DNA of 64,000 nucleotides from Elusimicrobia bacterium GWA2_62_23 (GTDB lineage: Bacteria > Elusimicrobiota > Elusimicrobia > Elusimicrobiales > UBA9959), in assembly GCA_001799635.1 (NCBI GenBank), contig MGTV01000028.1:1-64000 (forward strand), given 5' to 3'. Position numbers and translations under genes: made by a program. How positions within the stretch are numbered: the first letter of the stretch is position 1; each line of letters opens with the position of its first letter. Below are positions 54,626 to 60,605 of this stretch, in pieces. Under the pieces are notes generated by a model that saw nothing but the letters and a program-made list of their open reading frames with translations, was not told where the DNA came from and did not search any database.

Positions 54626-54825
54626 ACTGCATCTCGTAAGTCCGCAACGTCGTACCGTATCTTACAAGCCGCCCGGTATCCAAAAATCACCAAAACTACC
54701 GGCTCCGGCGATGTCCTTCCAGGCTAATAACAGGAAGGCGCGTTAAGTTTCCCCCCACCTAAATCGGGACTTAGCACAAAGTATCGGGAATATAGAAACT
54801 TATATTCTGGAGGCTACTGCTATCT
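54626..54825 (+). promoter_or_regulatory. Long structured 5' leader of the barstar-like gene
   Basis: Between promoter and ATG I see three possible stems: CCGGTA (54674) with TACCGG (about 54698), CCTTCC with GGAAGG enclosing AGGCTAATAACA (about 54715-54738), and GAATATA-GAAACT-TATATTC just before the CTGGAGG ribosome-binding site. No known riboswitch core was recognised. A regulatory leader is possible. Confidence 0.4.
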
Positions 54826-55368
54826 ATGAAGAACATATCCAAGGTTATCGCCGTCTCTCTGTTCCTGTCCGCCCCGGCTTTCGCCGGCGGTGACAATTCC
54901 GCCCTGAACGGCCTGCTGGCCGCTTCGGCCGGCTTCTCCGCGCCTGCCGCCCCCGCGGCCGCCCCGGCCAACGAGGCCGCCGACCGCGCCCTCGCGTCCG
55001 ACGTGCTGGACCTCGGCGCTTCCAACGCCGACTTCCTGGCCTCTTACGCCCAGGGCCTCGGCTATAAAGTATTCGAGCTGGACGGCGGCAAGATGCTGAC
55101 CAAGCCCGCCCTCCTGTCCCACACCACGCAGGTACTGCGCTTTCCCGGCATCCCCGAGAACTGGGACGCCATGATAGACTTCATCGGCGACCTGTCGGGC
55201 ATACACCGCAACAACCACATCCTCATAGTGGTGCGCGGTTCCTCCAAGATCAGCCTCAAGGACAAGGGGCTCTACGCGGACTTCCGGGAAGTGGCCGAAT
55301 TCGCCTGCCGCAACGCCCGCGAGTGGAGCAAAGGCGACATCACCATGAAGTTCGCCTTCGTTCCCTAG
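54826..55368 (+). CDS. Secreted barstar-like protein
   Basis: 180 residues with signal peptide MKNISKVIAVSLFLSAPAFA and an Ala/Pro-rich linker (to about 55). The rest resembles the barstar (barnase inhibitor) fold: GYKVFELDGGKMLTK, LRFPGIPENWDAMIDFIGDL (barstar: FPxxxGxNWDALxDxLxDL), and HILIVVRG. Classical barstars stay in the cytoplasm to neutralise the cell's own RNase; an exported one would act in the periplasm or outside. No RNase gene lies next to it. Good ribosome-binding site CTGGAGG. Confidence 0.65.
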   Translation: MKNISKVIAVSLFLSAPAFAGGDNSALNGLLAASAGFSAPAAPAAAPANEAADRALASDVLDLGASNADFLASYAQGLGYKVFELDGGKMLTKPALLSHTTQVLRFPGIPENWDAMIDFIGDLSGIHRNNHILIVVRGSSKISLKDKGLYADFREVAEFACRNAREWSKGDITMKFAFVP

Positions 55369-55414
55369 CCGCGTAGCGGCGCGGCGGCCAAAAGTCTTAT
55401 AATGTCTTGAAGTC

Positions 55415-55487
55415 GCCGACTTAGCTCAGCTGGTAGAGCAGCTGTTTTGTAAACAGCAGGTCATCGGTTCAAATCCGATAGTCGGCT
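55415..55487 (+). tRNA. tRNA-Thr (anticodon TGT)
   Basis: Acceptor GCCGACT (55415-55421) pairs with AGTCGGC (55480-55486). D-arm with AGCTCAGCTGGTAGAGC, anticodon stem CTGTT/AACAG with loop TTTGTAA giving anticodon TGT, T-arm GGTTCAAATCC. CCA is not encoded. TATAAT lies 11 bases upstream (55398-55403). Confidence 0.95.
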
Positions 55488-55533
55488 CTCTTTTTTGCCC
55501 AAATAGCCGCTATTTGGTAAAATATTGACTTAC

Positions 55534-55609
55534 GGCCCCTTCGTCTAGCGGTTAGGACGCTGCCCTCTCAAGGCAGAGATCACGGGTTCGAATCCCGTAG
55601 GGGCCGCCA
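55534..55609 (+). tRNA. tRNA-Glu (anticodon CTC)
   Basis: Acceptor GGCCCCT (55534-55540) pairs with AGGGGCC (55599-55605), discriminator G, and CCA is encoded (55607-55609). Anticodon stem CTGCC/GGCAG with loop CTCTCAA gives anticodon CTC. T-arm CGGGTTCGAATCCCG. The 3' end lies inside the recombinase ORF on the other strand. Confidence 0.95.
55580..55609. other. Probable attachment site in the tRNA-Glu 3' end
   Basis: The last 10 codons and stop of the serine recombinase on the minus strand are made of tRNA-Glu sequence (reading WRPLRDSNP). Recombinases or integrases whose ends run into a tRNA 3' half mark integration at that tRNA. I did not find a second copy of the T-arm/acceptor sequence in the rest of the window, so the other boundary is unknown or lost. 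Confidence 0.5.
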
Positions 55610-57100
55610 ATTTACGCTGTCGCAGAAATCCGCGCTGCCGAACCCCGGCAGCGCGTGCAGTTTCTCCGTTTCTGCCGCCGGAAAATTAAATTTTAAATTT
55701 ATTTTCTTCCCGCCAATAATTAAGTTCGAACCGATATTTTTCAATTTTTGCAGGTTATCGGCCGAACTTCCAGAGACCGCGGACTCCCCGACGTCAACAC
55801 AGAGCTCATAGAACCGTTTCAGCGGTTCGAACCTTTTTGACCCCTGCCGCGCAAAAGCGGCGAGTTTGTTTTCAATTTCTTTTTTTTCGTTGACCAATTG
55901 GGCCTTTTTGCCGAGGTATTCGGACTGCGTGAGAGAGCCCTGCAGCACCATATCCAGCAACTGGCCCAATTGGTCTGTAAGGATAACCAATTTATCTCGC
56001 AGATTTTGGGCGGCTCTTTCCCCGGCCTGGGCCGCCTCCAATTCTTCCGCTTTTATGTTATCAAGAGCCTCGGCGGCCAGGGCCGGGGGTAAGGAAACTC
56101 CTTTCAATAAGTCGCGTACCTGCCTATCCACTTCCTCTTCCCGGACAAAAGGCTCAGAGCAAGGCTGCTTGCGCTTGGTGCAATGCAGGTAGTTATGGCC
56201 CTTTTGCGTCTCGGTAGTTATGAAGCAGCCGCAAGAGGCGCAGCGGAAAGCGCCCCGGTAGACGAAAGGCTTCATGGTTTTGCCTTTCTTGGTCTGAGGC
56301 TTACTTTTACGCTTAAGCATCTCCTGGCACAGATCAAACAAGGCTTTGGTTATGAGCGGCTTATGCTTGCCCTCATAAAGCTCACCCCGGAACCGCATAA
56401 GCCCGTAATATATGGGGTTCTGCAGCACATACTGATAGTTGGAAACGGAAAGCGCGCCGCGCTGCCTGCCGCCTATAAGGCCTACGCCGTTCATTGTGCG
56501 GCGCAACTCAGCCAGGGAATAATTGCCCGAGGCGTATAGTTCAAAGGTTTTTCGGACAAAGGCAACCCGGTCTTTGTCCGGCGCGATGGTCTTGGTTTCC
56601 AGGTCGTTTATATAGCCGAGCGGAGCGCGGCCCGGCCAGGTACCGTTGCGAAGCTTCTGCCTGAGGCCGCGGTGCACGTTTTCAGAAAGGTTATCAACAT
56701 AGTATTTGCTCTGGCCAAAGGCGATGGACAGCATGAACTTGCCCTGTGGCGTGGGGTCGAACCAGAAGGTAGGGAACTTCAAGGCCGTTATCTTGCCGAT
56801 GTCCACCAGGTAGATAAGCCGCCCGCCGTCTATGGAGTTGCGGGCCAGCCGGTCAGGATGCCAGGCCACTATACCTTGGGCCGCGCCTTGCTCAAGGCCA
56901 GCCACCATGTCGTTGAATATCTCGCGGCCCGGCTCCTTGGCGGTCTTGCTCTCAATGAACTCACGGACTATCGGGAGGCCGTTCTTTTGGGCGTAGTCCC
57001 GCAGCTCAGCGAGCTGCGCCTCTATGGACAGGATCTGCCGGTCCGGCTCGTCGGTGGACTTGCGAGCGTATAAGAAATACCGCATTGTAAGATTCTGCAT
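55580..57100 (-). CDS. Large serine recombinase
   Basis: 506 residues, good ribosome-binding site (GGAGG and AAGG) before ATG 57100. Resolvase catalytic domain with S15 in FLYARKSTDE, R in PDRLARNSIDGG, then the recombinase domain (TWPGRAPLGYIND, LAELRRTMN), zinc ribbon CASCG...YLHC...PC, and a coiled-coil region (about 345-430). C-terminus GGKKINLKFNFPA, then tRNA-derived WRPLRDSNP. It should integrate or excise a mobile element through a 2-bp staggered Ser-DNA intermediate. A degraded inverted copy of its C-terminal coding end lies upstream. Confidence 0.92.
   Translation of the reverse strand: MQNLTMRYFLYARKSTDEPDRQILSIEAQLAELRDYAQKNGLPIVREFIESKTAKEPGREIFNDMVAGLEQGAAQGIVAWHPDRLARNSIDGGRLIYLVDIGKITALKFPTFWFDPTPQGKFMLSIAFGQSKYYVDNLSENVHRGLRQKLRNGTWPGRAPLGYINDLETKTIAPDKDRVAFVRKTFELYASGNYSLAELRRTMNGVGLIGGRQRGALSVSNYQYVLQNPIYYGLMRFRGELYEGKHKPLITKALFDLCQEMLKRKSKPQTKKGKTMKPFVYRGAFRCASCGCFITTETQKGHNYLHCTKRKQPCSEPFVREEEVDRQVRDLLKGVSLPPALAAEALDNIKAEELEAAQAGERAAQNLRDKLVILTDQLGQLLDMVLQGSLTQSEYLGKKAQLVNEKKEIENKLAAFARQGSKRFEPLKRFYELCVDVGESAVSGSSADNLQKLKNIGSNLIIGGKKINLKFNFPAAETEKLHALPGFGSADFCDSVNWRPLRDSNP
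55675..55733 (-). repeat. Inverted repeat, left copy (inside recombinase 3' end)
   Basis: These 59 bases match the reverse complement of 57251-57308 at about 90 percent by eye, including a run of 28 identical bases in the AT-rich centre. In both places the sequence encodes GGKKINLKF, in opposite orientations. Confidence 0.75.
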
Positions 57101-57117
57101 ACCTTGCCTCCCCCGCT

Positions 57118-57161
57118 CTTAATTCCGGCTTTGCCCCAGCAGGGGCTAAGACGGAATTAAG
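57118..57161. repeat. Long palindrome upstream of the recombinase
   Basis: CTTAATTCCG (57118-57127) and CGGAATTAAG (57152-57161) are exact inverted copies, and the interior forms a second stem GCCCC-AGCA-GGGGC (57133-57146). A cruciform-type structure 18 bases upstream of the recombinase start: candidate recombinase-binding or regulatory site, or a terminator. Confidence 0.5.
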
Positions 57162-57238
57162 TGCTGTTCTTCAACTCTGCGCCGCGGGTAAGGCCGGCCA
57201 GGCGCACCAGCGCTGGGCCGGCCGCACCTGCGGCCATA

Positions 57239-57436
57239 AGGACAATAATTCGGTTCGCATTTAATCATGGCGGGAAGAAAATAAATTTAAAATTTATTTT
57301 TCCGGCGGAGAAACTGCGGGAAATGCGCAAGCTAGCGGATACTTCTTGCGCCGATTTTTCCCGCGGAAAAATTTGGCGGTGTTTTCAGGATGAAGTTCGA
57401 AACTACTTTGCGCAACATCCCGAGGTAACTTTATAA
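57239..57436 (+). pseudogene. Degraded C-terminal fragment of a second serine recombinase
   Basis: In frame on the plus strand: HGGKKINLKFIFPAEKL, then SCADFS, matching IGGKKINLKFNFPAAET and SADFC at the C-terminus of the intact recombinase. Nothing upstream of it resembles a recombinase, so only the tail is left. It includes the right copy of the inverted repeat (57251-57308). The frame then runs on through unrelated sequence to a stop at 57436. Confidence 0.5.
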
Positions 57437-57437
57437 A

Positions 57438-57807
57438 TACCGCTGATAAGCCGTGATATCAGCGGTAGGCGGATCTTATCCGCGAGAAGCCGTCGCGGGC
57501 GCGGCCACTTCGCGGCCGCACACCGCTCCTCGCCGCGAGAAGGAGGGTCCGCAGGCTCGCCCACACGCCGGCCGCTTTTGGCGGCCGGCTGCGGGCTCGC
57601 TCTGCTCCACCATAAGGTGCCCCGCTCTTATTACAGAACAGAAAATTATTCCCCGCGCGCATCAACTCCGGGCTGTTATAAGGCGCAGAACACCTTTCGT
57701 GCGGGATCCTATGGAGCAAATTAAGGGCGGACGGCCTTCCTGTGGGTTGGGGTAGGGGTTGGGATGAAAAGCCGCCCGCCGCTATCTGTAAGCGCCACCC
57801 TCCAGAG
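57438..57807. repeat. Gene-free region with a cluster of hairpins
   Basis: No supportable gene. Four stems are visible in the first half: TACCGCTGATA/TATCAGCGGTA (57438-57448 and 57457-57467, exact), GCGGAT-CTT-ATCCGC (57469-57483), GCGGCC/GGCCGC (near 57500), and GCCGGCCGC/GCGGCCGGC (near 57570-57595). The second half (57610-57807) shows nothing I recognise. The first stem may end the relic frame or be an operator; the rest look like remnants of an intergenic repeat. Confidence 0.4.
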
Positions 57808-58203
57808 TCAGGACTCCCTGGGCTCCGAAACGGTGGACGCCAAAATATCTTTTATGGCCACACACACCCCGGCCATAACCCCCGCGCCTTTATGAAGGAA
57901 TCCGTTGGCCCGGCAGGAAGAATACGCCTCTATCTCCGCCGCGAGGTCGGAACTGAATATCAGTATGGGCGTCCTGCCGATAGCCCTGTTGCCGCGTATA
58001 GCCGTGCAGACGCTCACCGCGTCGCCGTCCTGCAGGTGAAAATCCAGCACTATGCAGTCGGGGTGCACCTCACCGGCAAGCCGGATACCGTCCGCGCAGG
58101 AGGCGGCGGCGTAAACCAGATACCCCAACGGGCAGAGAAGCTTCTCCAACAGTCTGTGCCAGATTACCTCATCATCAATAACTAATATTTTCTTCTGTGG
58201 CAT
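57808..58203 (-). CDS. Stand-alone receiver-domain protein
   Basis: 131 residues from ATG 58203; earlier in-frame starts exist but add only a few non-family residues. D10-D11, phosphoacceptor D54 in VLDFHLQDG, switch Ser in IFSSD, and K in FLHKGAG. No output domain. Closest in this window to the receiver of the regulator at 953-1657. Divergent from the XRE regulator, with which it may share a control region. Confidence 0.82.
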   Translation of the reverse strand: MPQKKILVIDDEVIWHRLLEKLLCPLGYLVYAAASCADGIRLAGEVHPDCIVLDFHLQDGDAVSVCTAIRGNRAIGRTPILIFSSDLAAEIEAYSSCRANGFLHKGAGVMAGVCVAIKDILASTVSEPRES

Positions 58204-58279
58204 AATCACCATATCCCAACACCGCCAAAGGCCGCTTACCACGCAAAAACACTGCTATTTACGGCAAAACCGTCAACCC

Positions 58280-58295
58280 GGTCGCGAAAGCGACC
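58280..58295. promoter_or_regulatory. Short hairpin between receiver and XRE genes
   Basis: GGTCGC-GAAA-GCGACC: a six-base stem with a GNRA-type loop on the plus strand. In the leader of the minus-strand receiver gene it would have a TTTC loop. Confidence 0.35.
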
Positions 58296-58356
58296 GCGCT
58301 CCAATAATCTTGAACAGGATGCCTTAAAGTCCCCCAACCACTACCATATTTTACAT

Positions 58357-58389
58357 GGGTTTATAAACCCTGTCAATAGGGCCTATAAT
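58357..58389 (+). promoter_or_regulatory. XRE gene promoter with a perfect palindrome
   Basis: GGGTTTATAAACCC (58357-58370) is a 14-base perfect palindrome that covers the -35 position (TTATAA at 58361). TATAAT lies 17 bases on (58384-58389). The start codon is at 58429. The placement suits an operator bound by the XRE protein itself. Confidence 0.5.
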
Positions 58390-58428
58390 ATCTTCCGGCG
58401 GCGGCAAAAATGTCTTTCAATTGTATCT

Positions 58429-58761
58429 ATGGACAGTTTCTATTCGGAAATCGGCGGACGCATGAAATCCGTCAGGAAAGCAATGCGCATGACCCAGGCC
58501 CAGGTTGCGGAAAAGGCCGGGATAGATATGTCATTTTACGGGCAGATCGAGCGCGGGGCCAATGTCCCGAGCCTCAAGACTTTCGCCGCCATCGCAAAAG
58601 CGCTCAAAACCAGCCCGGGGGACCTGTTCCAGACATCCCCTCATGGGAAAGAGCGCCTTTACGAGACTGCCGTGGAAAACCTAATCAGCGGGTTGGACAC
58701 AAAGCGCAAAGCCCTGGTCCTTGGCCTGGTAAAAGATATCGTCTCTCATTACAAAAAGTAA
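58429..58761 (+). CDS. XRE-family helix-turn-helix regulator
   Basis: 110 residues. HTH_3 domain about 8-65: GGRMKSVRKAMRMTQAQVAEKAGID, then FYGQIERGANVPSLKTFAAIAKAL. A short C-terminal helix (about 75-110) could dimerise. Located within 1.4 kb of the serine recombinase and beside a perfect palindrome, so it may control the element or itself. The sequence alone does not distinguish a phage-type repressor from a chromosomal regulator. Confidence 0.88.
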   Translation: MDSFYSEIGGRMKSVRKAMRMTQAQVAEKAGIDMSFYGQIERGANVPSLKTFAAIAKALKTSPGDLFQTSPHGKERLYETAVENLISGLDTKRKALVLGLVKDIVSHYKK

Positions 58762-58762
58762 A

Positions 58763-58787
58763 ACCGGGCTTGCCTGCCAAGCCCGGT
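58763..58787 (+). terminator. Hairpin after the XRE gene
   Basis: ACCGGGCTTG, loop CCTGC, CAAGCCCGGT: ten perfect pairs one base after the stop codon, but no T-run follows, so termination is likely but not certain. Confidence 0.5.
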
Positions 58788-58818
58788 CCGCTATCCCGCA
58801 AATCCGATAATTCAGTTT

Positions 58819-59613
58819 CTATTCCCGCTTCCCCCCGGCGCCAACCGGCTTTTTTCCCAACAGTACAGGAAGGGTGTCATTTATAAATTTAATAAAGTCC
58901 GTATTCTCGCTGTCCTCCCGCATGGCCATAAGCGTTTGCGCCGCACGGCCCACGCGAAGCTCCTGCACCTTTAGAATTGCGGTGAAGCGCTCATTATAAG
59001 TCCCATTCAAGAGCCGATCGATGAACAGGTCGATTTTGGCCTTCGTAAGCGGCAATTTCACATACGCAAGGCACATCTGACGCACATGGGAACTTGGGTG
59101 CGCCACGGCCTCCCTTATCAGGAACTTCTGCGCGGCACTGGACTTGCACCGCCCCAGCGCCCCGGCCATATCGGCGCCCCACCTTGAACCCCAAAGCCAC
59201 ATCAGCGCCCGGGCCGCACCGCCGGTGCCTATGTCGCCCAGATTTTTATATACCCGCAACGGAGGAGGATCATCCGCTTCCGAGGCGCGGCGTTCACAGA
59301 GTTCAAGTACGCGGCCCACGGCGCACGGATGCAAGAGCAGGGCCATTATGTCCCCGACCAATTCGCGCACTTCCGAGGGCGGATCATAACGGACAATTGT
59401 CGTCAACTGATCAAAGAGCTGGCGGCCAACAACCCCGCGGAATTCCCGCCATGGTTTGTCACCCGGGACTACCCCATAATCGTCAGAAGGAGCATCGGCT
59501 TTGGCGCGGCTCTGCTCTGCCAGCGCGAAGAGCTCCCGAAGCGCCGCAAGCTTTTCTTCCTGGCTGCCGCTACTGAGGGTTTGCGGCACATGGGTTAATT
59601 TTATTTCAGCCAT
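58819..59613 (-). CDS. Hypothetical HEAT-like helical protein
   Basis: 264 residues from ATG 59613 (GAGG 7 bases upstream; the longer TTG start is less likely). No signal peptide. Mostly helical with weakly repeated units (LFDQLTTIVRYDPPSEVRELVGDIM, shortened; HPSSHVRQMCLAYVK; NERFTAILKVQEL), suggesting an HEAT-type solenoid for protein contacts. Family not recognised. It lies 8 bases after the PorV-like gene, as the last gene of surface locus B. Confidence 0.5.
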   Translation of the reverse strand: MAEIKLTHVPQTLSSGSQEEKLAALRELFALAEQSRAKADAPSDDYGVVPGDKPWREFRGVVGRQLFDQLTTIVRYDPPSEVRELVGDIMALLLHPCAVGRVLELCERRASEADDPPPLRVYKNLGDIGTGGAARALMWLWGSRWGADMAGALGRCKSSAAQKFLIREAVAHPSSHVRQMCLAYVKLPLTKAKIDLFIDRLLNGTYNERFTAILKVQELRVGRAAQTLMAMREDSENTDFIKFINDTLPVLLGKKPVGAGGKRE

Positions 59614-59621
59614 ATGCGCCC

Positions 59622-60593
59622 TCAAAATTTCTTCTTCAGCGTAATGCGCTGCGTGCCGCCAAGGCTGCCCTGCGGCGTCATGGCGTAGTCCAGGTCGGTG
59701 TTCATGAACTTGATGCCAGCCCCCGCGCTGAACGCGCCCGCGGCGCCCTGCTCAGGCTGGCCGTTGACGCCGCCGCGCAGGCTTAAGCCGTAGGCGCTGC
59801 TCGCCCCGCCGAACAGGGCGTACTCTGTGCCGAGGCTGTAGGCCGTGTACTTGTCGTAAACATAGCGCTTGGCGTCGAAATTCAGCATCACGCCCGATAT
59901 GGGCATAAACACAACGCCGGCGCTTACGCTCAATGGCAGTTGGTCGCGCTGCGAAATATATTTTATGCCTGGGCCTATATTCTGCACAGCAACACCTATG
60001 CTGACCGGCACCCCCTTAAAGCCGCGCTTTAGGCCCAGGTCCACGGCATAACCCGTGCCCTTGGTCCCTGCTATCGAACTTTCAATGTACTTCACCGCAC
60101 CTCCAGCGCTATAGGCCCCGAATTGCTTTGCCACCGCCAACCCCGCCGCCTGGTCATAGGCACTATAGCCACCGCTTTTACCACGGTCGGCCGTGCGGCC
60201 CTCCATGTCACCGGCTGAAAGCCGCGTGAAACCAAGGCCCAACTTCCAGCCCTTGGCCATGCCGAACCCCGCGCCCACAAAGTCATGCATACTGCCCAGA
60301 TACCAGGCACTGTGGCTTAACGCCGCCTCACCCCTGCTCATAGAGACAAGCCCCGCCGGGTTATAACTTATGGCGCTTATACCCATGGCCGAGGCCGTTC
60401 CGCCCGAAGACATGGCCCCCGCCCGCGCGTCCGTGTCTATACGCAGGAACTCGGCGCCACTTTCCAGCGCCTGGCTTATCATCGCCGAAGGCAGGAGCAC
60501 GAACATCAATAACAAAGCCAGGACCCACGGCCGCGACAAAGCATAGAGCACGCGGTTGACCACATCATGTTGAGGGATATGTTTGTTTTCCAT
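59622..60593 (-). CDS. PorV/PorQ-family outer-membrane protein (locus B)
   Basis: 323 residues. A longer N-terminus than its paralog at 4241-5128: about 20 polar residues precede the hydrophobic signal segment (VLALLLMFVLLPSAMISQA). It then shows ESGAEFLRIDTDARAGAMSS and SAISYNPAGLVSM, and ends ITLKKKF like the other copy (ITVKKKF). The two proteins align over their full length. Located 12 bases after the giant gene, the same order as in locus A. Confidence 0.85.
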   Translation of the reverse strand: MENKHIPQHDVVNRVLYALSRPWVLALLLMFVLLPSAMISQALESGAEFLRIDTDARAGAMSSGGTASAMGISAISYNPAGLVSMSRGEAALSHSAWYLGSMHDFVGAGFGMAKGWKLGLGFTRLSAGDMEGRTADRGKSGGYSAYDQAAGLAVAKQFGAYSAGGAVKYIESSIAGTKGTGYAVDLGLKRGFKGVPVSIGVAVQNIGPGIKYISQRDQLPLSVSAGVVFMPISGVMLNFDAKRYVYDKYTAYSLGTEYALFGGASSAYGLSLRGGVNGQPEQGAAGAFSAGAGIKFMNTDLDYAMTPQGSLGGTQRITLKKKF

Positions 60594-60605
60594 ATTTCCC
60601 CCTCG

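Noticed and set aside
54626-54825. Known riboswitch (c-di-GMP, SAM, cobalamin, TPP) in the barstar leader
   Set aside because: I compared the leader with the conserved cores I know and found no match, so I report only a structured leader.
55580-58761. Prophage
   Set aside because: A recombinase and an XRE protein are present, but no structural, packaging or lysis genes. At most a small integrated element or its remains.
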